NCBI GenBank assembly: GCA_035555795.1
Contig: DATMGE010000050.1
Span: 1-64,000 of the forward strand
From: RCIO01 sp035555795
GTDB taxonomy: Bacteria > Pseudomonadota > Alphaproteobacteria > Rhizobiales > Rhizobiaceae
Length of the DNA stretch: 64,000 nt
Direction of reading: 5' to 3'
A program made the position numbers and the translations under genes. Shown here in pieces: positions 39,249 through 49,302 of the stretch; position 1 is the stretch's first letter, and each line of letters starts with the position of its first letter. Under the pieces are notes generated by a model. It was not told where the DNA came from. It ran no database searches and saw only the letters and a program-made list of their open reading frames with translations.

Positions 39249-39719
39249 CTAGCGCACGTCGCTGCGGGTCACGACAGTGCCGAGAAGAAGATCGTGCACG
39301 GTGCGCTTGCGGTCGAGGAAAAGCGTCGCGAGCAGGATCAGCGGAGTCAGCAGCGCGTTGCCGGCCCAGAACAGAACGGAGTGCACCACGGCGAAAAGCC
39401 CGTCGACGGGGCGACCGTCCAGCCTGTCGAGCCGGATGCCCATCATCCGCATGCCGATGGTGGACTGTGTCGAGCCGCCCAGCGTGACCCAGATATAGAC
39501 CAGCGCGACGAGCGGCGCGATGACCGCGAAGAGCGACCAGCCAAGGCCAAGCGTCACCAGGCCGAGCAGGAACACCGCGATGCCGACCGGGATCAGCAGA
39601 AGGCCGATGATCAGGTAGTCGATGCAGAAAGCCAGCACGCGCCGCGTCCGCACGCCGTCATAGGCGCGAACGTCGTCAAGCCTGCTATTGATGATTTCGC
39701 CGTCGAGAATGCGCGTCAT
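39249..39719 (-). CDS. RDD family membrane protein
   Basis: A 156-aa inner-membrane protein of the RDD family, named for an Arg-Asp-Asp pattern; here the first helix begins RVLAFCIDYLIIGLLLIP, with the conserved aspartate in the helix. QSTIGMRMMGIRL and LFLDRKRTVHDLLLGTVVV-type C-terminal features fit. Function is unknown; some RDD proteins are transporters or sodium-proton antiporters. The ATG at 39719 follows GAAGGA; a TTG start 14 codons upstream is less likely. Confidence 0.88.
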   Translation of the reverse strand: MTRILDGEIINSRLDDVRAYDGVRTRRVLAFCIDYLIIGLLLIPVGIAVFLLGLVTLGLGWSLFAVIAPLVALVYIWVTLGGSTQSTIGMRMMGIRLDRLDGRPVDGLFAVVHSVLFWAGNALLTPLILLATLFLDRKRTVHDLLLGTVVTRSDVR

Positions 39720-39820
39720 TGTTCCTTCGGTTCCCGTTTCTGGAGCCAATGTTACATTCAAATGGGTATTTATGCCGCTGGTTCAATATGACGTGATCCG
39801 GCGGCATGTAGATGGCGGGG

Positions 39821-40171
39821 TCAGCGGCGTGGCATGGTCAGCGCGCTGACCGCCACGATCAGCCAGCCGCCGATCAGCAGCAGTCCGCCTGCGGGCGCGG
39901 CCATCGGAAACATCCGCCAGCCCACATAGTGCCGCACCAGAAGGTCGGCGCAGAACAGCGTCAGGCCGATCATCAGGGCGGCCGCGCCGAGCTTCAGCAC
40001 CCGGCTGTGGCCGTAGAGGCCGATGGCGAGCAGGACAGGCGCGTGAAGCAGCATGAAATTGGCCGCCGTCGCGACATTGGTGCCGCCGGCATGCGCGGCG
40101 ATCGCCGAAAGCGCGACGCCGGCCGCGCCGACAAGCCCGGCGATGAGGATGACGAAACGGCTCGTGTCCAT
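39821..40171 (-). CDS. DUF423 family membrane protein
   Basis: A 116-aa protein with four predicted membrane helices and the DUF423 pattern: N-terminal ILIAGLVGAAGVALSAIAAHA, the NFMLLHAPVLLAIGL segment, LFCADLLVRHYVGWRMFP, and AAPAGGLLLIGGWLIV. Its function is unknown. It begins only seven bases after the hemB stop codon and so is very likely co-transcribed with hemB. Confidence 0.9.
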   Translation of the reverse strand: MDTSRFVILIAGLVGAAGVALSAIAAHAGGTNVATAANFMLLHAPVLLAIGLYGHSRVLKLGAAALMIGLTLFCADLLVRHYVGWRMFPMAAPAGGLLLIGGWLIVAVSALTMPRR

Positions 40172-40178
40172 ATGCGGC

Positions 40179-41204
40179 TCAGGCTTTCAGCAGTTCCGCC
40201 ACGCGCGGCGCGAAATAGGTGAGGATGCCGTCGCAACCCGCCCGCTTGAAGGCGAGCAGGCTTTCGACCATGGCGCGCTCGCCGTCGATCCAGCCATTGC
40301 GGGCGGCGGCCTCGATCATCGCATATTCGCCCGACACCTGATAGGCGAAGGTCGGCATGGCGAATTCGTCCTTCAGCCGCCGCACGATGTCGAGATAGGG
40401 CAGGCCGGGCTTCACCATCACCATGTCTGCGCCTTCGAGCAGGTCCTGCTCGGTCTCGCGCAATGCCTCGTCGGTGTTGGCGGGGTCGATATAATAGGTC
40501 TTCTTGTCGCCCTTCAGCAGGCCCTGCGTGCCGATCGCCTCGCGATAGGGGCCGTAGAAGGCGGAAGCGAATTTCGTCGCATAGGACATGATCGCCACGT
40601 CCTGGAAGCCGTTGGCGTCGAGCGTGTCGCGGATGGCGCCGATGCGCCCGTCCATCATGTCCGAGGGTGCGATGACGTCGGCGCCGGCCGCCGCCTGCAG
40701 CAGCGCCGCCTGCGCCACCTGGTCCACCGTCTCGTCATTGACGATGATGCCGTCGCGCAAAATGCCGTCATGGCCGTGGCTGGTGAAGGGATCGAGCGCC
40801 GCGTCGGTGATGATGCCGATTTCCGGCACCGCATCCTTGAGCGCGCGGGTGGCGCGGTTGATGAGATTGTCGGGATTGAGGATCTCCGAACCCGTCTGGT
40901 CGCGCAGCGACATGTAGACATTCGGGAATGTGGCGATGGCCGGAATGCCGAGCTTCGCGGCGCGCTCCGCCTCCCTGACTGCCAGATCGACCGACAGGCG
41001 ATGGACGCCCGGCATCGCGGCGATCTCCTCGCGCCGGTTCTCGCCCTCGATCAGGAAGATCGGCCAGATCAGGTCGTCCACGGTCAGCCGGTTCTCCTGC
41101 ACGAGCCGGCGCGACCAGTCGGCCTTGCGCATCCGCCGCAGCCGGCGCGACGCCGTGATCTCGTCCACGCTGCGGCGGGGGGCTGTCCTCGTCATCCGGT
41201 TCAT
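40179..41204 (-). CDS. hemB: Delta-aminolevulinic acid dehydratase (porphobilinogen synthase)
   Basis: A 341-aa enzyme that joins two 5-aminolevulinate molecules into porphobilinogen for haem and other tetrapyrroles. The two active-site lysines are in YATKFASAFYGPYR and MVKPGLPYLDI. The metal-site segment reads DAALDPFTSHGHDG, with Ala and Asp in place of the zinc-binding cysteines, so this is the magnesium-type enzyme rather than the zinc type. The ATG at 41204 has GAAGGAG six bases upstream. It heads a minus-strand unit with DUF423 and is divergent from the HIBCH-like gene. Confidence 0.96.
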   Translation of the reverse strand: MNRMTRTAPRRSVDEITASRRLRRMRKADWSRRLVQENRLTVDDLIWPIFLIEGENRREEIAAMPGVHRLSVDLAVREAERAAKLGIPAIATFPNVYMSLRDQTGSEILNPDNLINRATRALKDAVPEIGIITDAALDPFTSHGHDGILRDGIIVNDETVDQVAQAALLQAAAGADVIAPSDMMDGRIGAIRDTLDANGFQDVAIMSYATKFASAFYGPYREAIGTQGLLKGDKKTYYIDPANTDEALRETEQDLLEGADMVMVKPGLPYLDIVRRLKDEFAMPTFAYQVSGEYAMIEAAARNGWIDGERAMVESLLAFKRAGCDGILTYFAPRVAELLKA

Positions 41205-41376
41205 ATGCGTCTCCTTCGCAGGCTGCATATCATGCCGGCGCGGAGGCCACCAAGCTTGCAGGGGACGCACCCGCCGCTCGCATTGACGCACCTTGGCCGC
41301 ACCCGTATCCAGACGGAAGGCATGTTTCCCGAAAGGACATGCCCCTTGAATGGGAATTTCTCGGAGACGCGGCGAC

Positions 41377-42426
41377 GTGACGGATGAGTTCGGCGGCGGT
41401 GGCGAGATACGTTTCGAACGGCGGGGCAGAGCGGGCATCGTCACGCTTGCGCGGCCGGGTGCGCTCAATGCCGTGACCAATGCCATGATCCGTGCGCTGT
41501 CGCGCGCTCTCGACGCCTGGCGGAACGATGACGATATCGCGCTGGTGCTGGTCCGCGCCGAGGGCCGTGTCTTTTCCGCCGGCGGCGATATCGTCGAAAT
41601 CTACCGGCAGGTTCAGTCGGGCACACCTCCGGTCGAGTTCTTCGCCGAGGAATATCGGCTGGATCACTGCATCGCGACGTTTCCCAAACCCTATGTCGCG
41701 GTGATCGACGGGCTGGCGATGGGCGGCGGCGTGGGCATTTCCTATCATGGCTCGCATAGGGTCGTGACGGAGAATGCGGTCTTCGCGATGCCCGAGACCG
41801 GTATCGGCTTCTTCCCCGATGTCGGCGGCAGTTTCTTCCTGCCCAGGCTGAAGGGTGCCTTCGGCATATTCCTCGGCCTGACCGGCGCGCGCATAGGCTG
41901 GGGCGACCAGCTCCGGTCGGGTCTCGCCACGCATGCGGTGCCTTCGTCGCGCATGGACGAACTGGTCGCGGTCCTGTGCGCCGGCGGCAACCCCGCGCGC
42001 GCGCTGAAATCCCTGGCCGTGGTGCCTGAGCGCGAAACGGATGAGGCCACGCTGCATGCGATCGACAGGCATTTCGCGCTGGACAGGGTCGAGGACATAT
42101 CGGCGTCGCTCGGCTCGGTCGCGAATGGCGATCCCTTCGCTGCCCGTGCCGGCGGGTTGCTCGCCGAAAAGTCGCCTACCAGCCTGAAGGTGACGCTGGC
42201 GCAACTCGCTGCCGGCCAGGATCTCGACATGGCCGATTGCATGCGCATGGAGTTCCGCATCGCCAACCGCATGCTGGCGGGGCATGACTTCCGCGAAGGC
42301 ATCCGCGCCGCGGTCATCGACAAGAGCGGAAATCCGCAATGGCGGCCGGCGACGCTGGCGGATGTGACATCCGCCGATGTGGACGCCTATTTCGCGCCGC
42401 TCGCACAGGGAGATATCGCGCTGTGA
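41377..42426 (+). CDS. 3-hydroxyisobutyryl-CoA hydrolase-like (enoyl-CoA hydratase/isomerase family)
   Basis: A 349-aa crotonase-fold protein. The oxyanion-hole segment VIDGLAMGGGVGISYHG and the following FAMPETGIGFFPDVGGSFFLPRL match the HIBCH group, which hydrolyses 3-hydroxyisobutyryl-CoA in valine breakdown. The GTG at 41377 follows GGAGA by nine bases and gives the family N-terminus; an ATG at 41350 lacks a site. The stop overlaps the GTG of the next gene (GTGA), so the two are coupled. Confidence 0.85.
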   Translation: MTDEFGGGGEIRFERRGRAGIVTLARPGALNAVTNAMIRALSRALDAWRNDDDIALVLVRAEGRVFSAGGDIVEIYRQVQSGTPPVEFFAEEYRLDHCIATFPKPYVAVIDGLAMGGGVGISYHGSHRVVTENAVFAMPETGIGFFPDVGGSFFLPRLKGAFGIFLGLTGARIGWGDQLRSGLATHAVPSSRMDELVAVLCAGGNPARALKSLAVVPERETDEATLHAIDRHFALDRVEDISASLGSVANGDPFAARAGGLLAEKSPTSLKVTLAQLAAGQDLDMADCMRMEFRIANRMLAGHDFREGIRAAVIDKSGNPQWRPATLADVTSADVDAYFAPLAQGDIAL

Positions 42427-42851
42427 CGGAAATCACCGGCCAGCCCTCCGGCCCGAGGGAAAGCACGCTGGAAATCATCATGCGCGTCTTCCTGCGCATG
42501 ATCGCGGCCTACTGCCTGCTTTTCGGCTTTCTCTATTGGGTGCGGCTGGTCGGCTATTACGACGATCCGCTGTGGCGCTTCGACCTGATGCCGGGACATT
42601 GGCAGGTGGCGTCGGTCTCCCTGGCCGTCTTCTTTCCCATCGCGGCGATCGGTCTTTGGGGGCTCACCTCATGGGGCCCGGTGATCTGGTTCATCTGCGC
42701 GGCGGCCGAGACCATCATGTATATGGGCTTCCCCGACCTGTTCGGCAGCCGCCCGCAAGTGGTGCTCTCGCATGGGCTCGTCGCCTTGTTCTACACGGTC
42801 TTGCGGGTCCTCCTCCATCTGCAGCACCGCAAGGCGGCCGAGAGGATTTGA
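42423..42851 (+). CDS. DUF6163-like four-helix membrane protein
   Basis: A 142-aa protein with four hydrophobic segments (RMIAAYCLLFGFLYWVRLVG, then two central helices and a C-terminal LVALFYTVLRVLLHL). It fits the small rhizobial membrane family DUF6163, of unknown function. Translation most likely starts at the GTG at 42423, whose last two bases begin the stop of the preceding HIBCH-like gene; longer frames would overlap that gene more. Upstream of ldtR by 160 bp on the same strand, a conserved neighbourhood in rhizobia. Confidence 0.8.
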   Translation: MTEITGQPSGPRESTLEIIMRVFLRMIAAYCLLFGFLYWVRLVGYYDDPLWRFDLMPGHWQVASVSLAVFFPIAAIGLWGLTSWGPVIWFICAAAETIMYMGFPDLFGSRPQVVLSHGLVALFYTVLRVLLHLQHRKAAERI

Positions 42852-42909
42852 GTGTTCGGATTAACCCTGGATTGACCTTCTTTGTCGGTGGCGCTTGTCT
42901 AACTTCCTG

Positions 42910-42926
42910 TTAAGGCTGAGGTTTAA
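42910..42926 (+). promoter_or_regulatory. TTAA-N9-TTAA element upstream of ldtR
   Basis: TTAAGGCTGAGGTTTAA lies 85 bp ahead of the ldtR start. Its TTAA-N9-TTAA layout resembles the TTAAGC-N6-GCTTAA palindrome ahead of ldtP (43767-43784). It is a candidate LdtR autoregulatory operator. A CtrA-like TTAA-N7-TTGA at 42861-42875 lies further upstream. Confidence 0.4.
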
Positions 42927-43011
42927 GTCGAATTTTATCTGTCCGCGCTAGGGTCTGGGCCAAGGTGAGAAAACAAAAAAGTCACCAGGCGTCAAACGAG
43001 AGGCAAAGACA

Positions 43012-43545
43012 ATGATCAACTCGCGTCAGCCGGCGAAACACATCGCCACGGGCCCTGTTGTTACTGAGAACGAAGAGAAGCGCGAGACGATACGCTCGCT
43101 TTACTTGGAATCGCTGCAGCTGGTCGAGCGCCTGCATCGCCGCCTGCTCGACGTGGTGAAGGACGAATTCGACCGCAATGCCCGCAACGACATCAACGCC
43201 ATCCAGGCGCTGCTGCTGTTCAACATCGGCAATGCGGAGCTGACCGCCGGCGAACTGCGCTCGCGCGGCTACTATCTCGGCTCGAACGTCTCCTACAATC
43301 TCAAGAAGCTGGTCGATCTGGGCTTCATCAACCATCAGCGCTCGCGCATCGACCGCCGTTCGGTCCGCATCAGCCTGACCCCCAAGGGGCAGGAGGTCGC
43401 CGAGGTCGTGGCCGGGCTCTACGAGCGCCACATCGGCTCGATCGAGCAGGTCGGCGGCATCAATCGCGACGAGTTCCAGCAGATGAACCGTGCGCTGCAG
43501 CGCCTCGACCGCTTCTGGAACGACACCATCGCTTATCGGATGTGA
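43012..43545 (+). CDS. ldtR: MarR family transcriptional regulator LdtR
   Basis: A 177-aa winged-helix regulator matching LdtR, known from Liberibacter and Sinorhizobium as the regulator of the L,D-transpeptidase gene ldtP. Features are a long N-terminal helix (LYLESLQLVERLHRRLLDVVKDEF), the DNA-recognition region LTAGELRSRGYYLGSNVSYNL, the wing SRIDRRSVRISLTPKG, and a C-terminal dimer helix. It is followed 282 bp later by ldtP on the same strand. LdtR is reported to control its own gene and ldtP, in line with the paired TTAA elements seen here. Confidence 0.92.
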   Translation: MINSRQPAKHIATGPVVTENEEKRETIRSLYLESLQLVERLHRRLLDVVKDEFDRNARNDINAIQALLLFNIGNAELTAGELRSRGYYLGSNVSYNLKKLVDLGFINHQRSRIDRRSVRISLTPKGQEVAEVVAGLYERHIGSIEQVGGINRDEFQQMNRALQRLDRFWNDTIAYRM

Positions 43546-43766
43546 TCTGCCGCACCGCCGGAATGGGCGTGATCGCCGGCGCGGAAACGCGCCGGCGCCC
43601 GGATTCGTGCCACCAACGGCCGGCCCCTGACGCGTTTGTGTCTGGCGTTTGTCACTATGACGCCATATTCCGGTGGCTTGGGACGAGGTGCACTGCATTG
43701 CGTCATGGCCGAGCCTGCGGTTGCTCGCTCTCCCTGGCGTCGACAAGCGGTATGGTTTGCAGATTG

Positions 43767-43784
43767 TTAAGCCCCTCCGCTTAA
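43767..43784 (+). promoter_or_regulatory. Perfect TTAAGC-N6-GCTTAA palindrome upstream of ldtP
   Basis: TTAAGCCCCTCCGCTTAA is an 18-bp palindrome with perfect 6-bp arms, 43 bp before the ldtP start codon. It is the best candidate for the LdtR operator, given the similar element before ldtR. Confidence 0.5.
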
Positions 43785-43827
43785 GCCTGTCGAGAGTGGC
43801 GTGTCCGCGCCGAACCGGAGATATGAC

Positions 43828-45078
43828 ATGTCGATCAAGCGTCGCAGCTTTTTGAGGAGCGCCGGTGCGCTCGCCGCCACCGCGGTGGCCGGTCCTGCAT
43901 TCGCGCAGACGGTTATCGACGACATATTGCGTGCGCCGCGCCGCGGCAGCTGGAACGACCAGTTCGATGCCGCAGTATCGCAGGGCGGCCGCGTCGCCTC
44001 GCATCTGCCAGTCTTCAGCCCCGAGACCGTTTCCTTCATCGAGCAGGCGATCGGCCAGTATCGCGATATCGTGGCGCAGGGCGGCTGGCAGCCCGTGCCC
44101 GCCAACAAGAAGCTGAAGCTGGGCGTCATCGACCCGGATGTGGAGCCGCTGCGCCGGCGCCTGATGGTATCCGGCGACCTGTCGACGCAGGCGGGTCTCT
44201 CGCAGTCCTTCGACACCTATGTCGACGCCGCGCTGAAGCGTTTCCAGACCCGTCACGGCCTGCCGGCCGACGGCGTCACCGGCCGCTATACGTTCGCCGC
44301 CATGAACGTGTCGGCCCCCGTGCGTCTTGGCCAGCTCGAGACCAATCTGGTGCGCCTGCGCACCATGTCGGGTTTCCTGGGCGACCGCTATGTGATGGTG
44401 AACATCCCGGCAGCAGCTATCGAGGCGGTCGAGAACGGCCAGGTCGTCCTGCGCCACACGGCCATCGTCGGCAAGATCGACCGCCAGACGCCGATCCTCA
44501 ATTCGAAGATCAACGAAGTCATCATCAACCCGTACTGGAACGCGCCGGAATCGATCGTCCGCAAGGACATCATTCCGCTGATGCGCAAGAACCCCAACTA
44601 CCTGACGGAAAACAACATCCGCATCCTTGGCCCCAATGGCGAGGTCGATCCGCTGACCATCGACTGGTCGACAGAGGAGGCCGCCAAGCTGCGCTTCCGC
44701 CAGGATCCGGGCAAGATCAATGCGATGGCGTCGGTGAAGATCAACTTCCCCAATTCGCACGCCGTCTACATGCACGACACGCCGCAGCAGAGCCTGTTCA
44801 ACAACCTCATGCGCTTCGATTCGTCGGGCTGCGTGCGCGTCCAGAACGTGCGCGACCTCGTCACTTGGCTGCTGCGCGACACCGACGGCTGGGGCCGCCA
44901 GCGCTTCGAGCAGACGATCAAGAGCGGCGAGAGCACGCCGGTGGCGCTCGCCAATCCGGTTCCCGTCTACTTCACCTATATCTCCGCCTGGTCGACCGGC
45001 GACGGCGTGGTGCAGTTCCGCGACGACATCTACGGCCGCGACGGCGTGGATGAGCTTCAGATCACCTCCTCGCTCTGA
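43828..45078 (+). CDS. ldtP: L,D-transpeptidase with peptidoglycan-binding domain (LdtP)
   Basis: A 416-aa exported cell-wall enzyme that forms 3-3 cross-links or attaches proteins to peptidoglycan. The N-terminus KRRSFLRSAGALAATAVAG is a twin-arginine signal. A peptidoglycan-binding module follows (DAALKRFQTRHGLPADGVTG). The YkuD catalytic domain has the HAVYMHDTPQQSLF histidine and the SSGCVRVQNVRDLV cysteine. The ATG at 43828 has GGAG at good spacing; a GTG 27 bases upstream adds non-conserved residues. A strong terminator follows. It is under likely LdtR control. Confidence 0.93.
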   Translation: MSIKRRSFLRSAGALAATAVAGPAFAQTVIDDILRAPRRGSWNDQFDAAVSQGGRVASHLPVFSPETVSFIEQAIGQYRDIVAQGGWQPVPANKKLKLGVIDPDVEPLRRRLMVSGDLSTQAGLSQSFDTYVDAALKRFQTRHGLPADGVTGRYTFAAMNVSAPVRLGQLETNLVRLRTMSGFLGDRYVMVNIPAAAIEAVENGQVVLRHTAIVGKIDRQTPILNSKINEVIINPYWNAPESIVRKDIIPLMRKNPNYLTENNIRILGPNGEVDPLTIDWSTEEAAKLRFRQDPGKINAMASVKINFPNSHAVYMHDTPQQSLFNNLMRFDSSGCVRVQNVRDLVTWLLRDTDGWGRQRFEQTIKSGESTPVALANPVPVYFTYISAWSTGDGVVQFRDDIYGRDGVDELQITSSL

Positions 45079-45101
45079 GCTCCCGAAAATCCTGCGATCG
45101 A

Positions 45102-45125
45102 GGCCGCCCGCGAGGCGGCCTTTTT
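45102..45125 (+). terminator. Intrinsic terminator after ldtP
   Basis: GGCCGCC (45102-45108) pairs with GGCGGCC (45114-45120) across a five-base loop and is followed by TTTTT (45121-45125). Confidence 0.92.
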
Positions 45126-45238
45126 CTTGGGCGGAATCTTGCACTGCACAAGTGGAAGCAGGGCGTGAAACGTGTTAAGCGCGCGGCTCTGTCTGTCCGG
45201 CCGGATCCTGGATTGCGGCCGTTAGGAGCATCAACACC

Positions 45239-46552
<1,314 letters not shown>

Positions 46553-46558
46553 TCCGCG

Positions 46559-47023
46559 ATGCGCTGCCCCTACTGCCAGTCCGAAGATACGCAGGTGAAG
46601 GATTCGCGGCCGGCCGAGGATGGCGCCGCGATCCGCCGCCGGCGCGTCTGCCCGGACTGCGGGGGGCGGTTCACCACCTTCGAGCGCGTGCAGCTGCGCG
46701 ATCTCGTCGTGGTGAAGAAGACCGGCCGCAAGGTGCCTTTCGACCGCGACAAGCTGATGCGCTCCTTCGACATCGCGCTGCGCAAGCGCAATGTCGAACC
46801 CGACCGCATCGAGCGGGCGGTGACGGGCATCGTGCGCCAGCTTGAAAGCAGCGGCGAATCCGAAGTGGCCTCCGGCGAGATCGGCCGCCTCGTCATGGAA
46901 GCGCTCAAGGCGCTGGACGATGTCGCCTATGTGCGCTTCGCCTCCGTCTATCGCAATTTCCGCGAGGCACGCGATTTCCATGAACTGCTCGGCGAATTGC
47001 GGGGCGACGAGGACCCGGACTGA
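46559..47023 (+). CDS. nrdR: Transcriptional repressor NrdR
   Basis: A 154-aa zinc-ribbon and ATP-cone protein that represses ribonucleotide reductase genes. The N-terminal ribbon is MRCPYCQSEDTQVKDSR ... RRRVCPDCGGRF, followed by FERVQLRDLVVVKKTGRKVPF, the start of the ATP-cone. Length is exactly typical. Its stop overlaps the ribD start by one base (TGATG). Confidence 0.97.
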   Translation: MRCPYCQSEDTQVKDSRPAEDGAAIRRRRVCPDCGGRFTTFERVQLRDLVVVKKTGRKVPFDRDKLMRSFDIALRKRNVEPDRIERAVTGIVRQLESSGESEVASGEIGRLVMEALKALDDVAYVRFASVYRNFREARDFHELLGELRGDEDPD

Positions 47024-48162
47024 TGTCCGCCGTCGATCTGTCCACGCGCGCGGCGACGGATCGACGCTTCATGGCGGCCGCAATCCGCCTCTCGCGCAAG
47101 CATATGGGCCTGACGGGCACCAACCCTTCGGTCGGCACGCTCATCGTCCGCAATGAAGGCGCCGGCCCGGTCATTATCGGCCGGGGCGTGACCGCGCTCG
47201 GCGGCCGGCCCCATGCCGAGCCGCAGGCGCTGGCCGAGGCGGGCGAGGCCGCGCGCGGCGCGACCGCCTATGTGACGCTCGAACCCTGTGCCCATCACGG
47301 CCGCACGCCACCTTGCGCCGAGGCGCTGATCGCAGCGGGCGTGGCCCGCGTCGTCGGCGCGGCCAGCGATCCGGACTCAAGGGTTGCCGGGCGCGGCTAT
47401 GGCATGCTGCGCGCCGCCGGCATCGAGGTGACGGAGGGCGTCCTGGCTGCCGAAGCTGCCGACCAGCTTGCCGGCTACCTGATTCGATCCATCAGCAAGC
47501 GCCCCGAAGTGACTCTGAAACTTGCGGTTTCTGCCGATGGCATGATCGGCCGGGCAGGCGAGGGGCAGGTGGCGATCACCGGCGCCGTTGCGCGTGCGCA
47601 GGTGCACGCCATGCGCGCCGAAGTGGACGCCATCCTCGTCGGCATCGGCACGGCGCTGGCGGACGACCCCGAGCTCACCTGCCGCCTGCCGGGCATGGAA
47701 GCGCGCTCGCCGATCCGCATCGTGCTCGACCGTGCCGCGCGCCTTCCACTTGCCTCGCGTCTGATCGCCACCGCTGCCAGCGTGCCGCTGATCCTCGCCT
47801 GCGGCGCGGATATCGCACCGGAGCGGCGGCGGGCGCTGGAGGCTGCCGGGGTGGCGCTGCTCGGCATCGACGAACATGACGGCATGGTCGCCTTGCCGGA
47901 ACTGCTGGAAGATCTCGGCGCGCGCGGTATCGCCACGCTGATGGTCGAGGGCGGAGCCGCGACGATGCGGAGTTTCCTGGCCGACGGATTTGCCGATCGC
48001 ATCGCGCTGTTCACCGGGGCGAAGCCGATCGGAGAGGGCGGCATCGCCGCGCCATTTACCCGCGATTCCATGCCTGACGGCTTCCGGCTGGTGCGATCCG
48101 CCCGCTTTGGCGACGACGACTATGCAGAATATGTGAGGGATGAATGTTTACCGGCATCGTGA
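47023..48162 (+). CDS. ribD: Riboflavin biosynthesis protein RibD (deaminase/reductase)
   Basis: A 379-aa bifunctional enzyme for the second and third steps of riboflavin synthesis. The N-terminal deaminase has the zinc site RPHAEPQALAEAG ... TLEPCAHHGRTPPC. The C-terminal reductase starts RPEVTLKLAVSADGMIGR and has LMVEGGAATMRSFL. It starts on the nrdR stop and overlaps ribE by 19 bases, showing tight coupling. The gene order nrdR-ribD-ribE-ribH-nusB is standard for alphaproteobacteria. Confidence 0.96.
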   Translation: MSAVDLSTRAATDRRFMAAAIRLSRKHMGLTGTNPSVGTLIVRNEGAGPVIIGRGVTALGGRPHAEPQALAEAGEAARGATAYVTLEPCAHHGRTPPCAEALIAAGVARVVGAASDPDSRVAGRGYGMLRAAGIEVTEGVLAAEAADQLAGYLIRSISKRPEVTLKLAVSADGMIGRAGEGQVAITGAVARAQVHAMRAEVDAILVGIGTALADDPELTCRLPGMEARSPIRIVLDRAARLPLASRLIATAASVPLILACGADIAPERRRALEAAGVALLGIDEHDGMVALPELLEDLGARGIATLMVEGGAATMRSFLADGFADRIALFTGAKPIGEGGIAAPFTRDSMPDGFRLVRSARFGDDDYAEYVRDECLPAS

Positions 48163-48755
48163 CCGATATCGGCCGCGTGGCGGCGATCGCGCCGCGCGAC
48201 GAGGGCCTGCGCCTGCGCATCGAGACTGCCTATGACCCGGCAACGATCGACATCGGCGCGTCCATCGCCTGTTCGGGCGTCTGCCTGACCGTGGTCGCGC
48301 TGCCGGGCGGGGGCAGCAATGAGCGCTGGTTCGAGGTCGAGGCATGGGAAGAGGCGCTGCGCCTGACGACGGCCAGCAACTGGCAGGTCGGCACCCGCAT
48401 CAATCTGGAGCGCGCGCTGAAGATCGGCGACGAGCTTGGCGGCCACATCGTCTCGGGCCATGTCGATGGCAAGGCGCACATCATTGCGCGCGCGGAAGAG
48501 GGCGAGGCGGTCCGCTTCACGCTCGACGTTACGGAGGAACTGGCGCGTTTCATCGCGCCCAAGGGCTCCGTCGCGCTGGATGGCACCTCGCTGACGGTGA
48601 ACAAAGTCGACGGCACGCGCTTCGACGTGCTTCTGATCGCCCATTCGCTCTCCGTCACCACATGGGGCGAGCGGCAGGCGGGTGACGAATTGAATGTCGA
48701 GGTCGACACCATGGCGCGCTACGCCGCGCGCCTTATGGCATTCGGCGCCAATTGA
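48144..48755 (+). CDS. ribE: Riboflavin synthase, alpha subunit
   Basis: A 203-aa enzyme with the two tandem lumazine-binding repeats that dismutate 6,7-dimethyl-8-ribityllumazine to riboflavin. Repeat 1 begins MFTGIVTDIGRVAAI and contains SIACSGVCLTVV; repeat 2 contains GGHIVSGHVDGKAHI and GSVALDGTSLTVNKV. It overlaps the end of ribD by 19 bases and is followed after 63 bp by ribH. No FMN riboswitch is evident in the gap. Confidence 0.96.
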   Translation: MFTGIVTDIGRVAAIAPRDEGLRLRIETAYDPATIDIGASIACSGVCLTVVALPGGGSNERWFEVEAWEEALRLTTASNWQVGTRINLERALKIGDELGGHIVSGHVDGKAHIIARAEEGEAVRFTLDVTEELARFIAPKGSVALDGTSLTVNKVDGTRFDVLLIAHSLSVTTWGERQAGDELNVEVDTMARYAARLMAFGAN

Positions 48756-48818
48756 GGATTCGCGGCTTGCGGTAAGCGCGCATTCGGCCTAATTCACCCG
48801 CCGCACCCGGAGACAGAC

Positions 48819-49301
48819 ATGGCCACCGCGCATCAGACAAAGCCCCTTCCGATGCCGGAAAGGGCGCATATCCTCATCATCGAGGCCCGCTTCTACGAAG
48901 ACCTCGCCGACGCGCTTCTTGAGGGCGCCAAAGCTGCCTTGGACGCCGCTGGTGCGACCTATGACGTGATCACGGTTCCCGGCGCGCTGGAAATCCCGGC
49001 AGTCATTTCGCTGGCGCTCGACGGGCAGGCCGATGGCGGCACGGTCTATGACGGCTATGTCGCGCTCGGCTGCGTCATCCGTGGCGAAACCTATCATTTC
49101 GAGATCGTTGCGAACGAATCCTCACGCGGCCTGATGGAACTCGCCATCAAGGAATCGCTTGCCATCGGCAATGGCATCCTCACCGTCGAGAACGAGGATC
49201 AGGCCTGGGCGCGCGCGCGCATCGCCGAGGGCGACAAGGGCGGCGGCGCGGCGCGTGCCGCACTTGCCATGGTCGCCATCCGCGATCGGTTCGGAGCCTG
49301 A
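48819..49301 (+). CDS. ribH: 6,7-dimethyl-8-ribityllumazine synthase
   Basis: A 160-aa lumazine synthase, penultimate step of riboflavin synthesis. The family pattern includes ILIIEARFYEDLADALLEGA, VPGALEIPAVISLAL, DGYVALGCVIRGETYHFEIVA with the catalytic histidine, and NGILTVENEDQAWARA. Length fits. It is followed two bases later by nusB. Confidence 0.96.
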   Translation: MATAHQTKPLPMPERAHILIIEARFYEDLADALLEGAKAALDAAGATYDVITVPGALEIPAVISLALDGQADGGTVYDGYVALGCVIRGETYHFEIVANESSRGLMELAIKESLAIGNGILTVENEDQAWARARIAEGDKGGGAARAALAMVAIRDRFGA

Positions 49302-49302
49302 C

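Noticed and set aside
48756..48818. FMN riboswitch in the riboflavin cluster
   Set aside because: Gaps are too short and lack the conserved RFN-element boxes.
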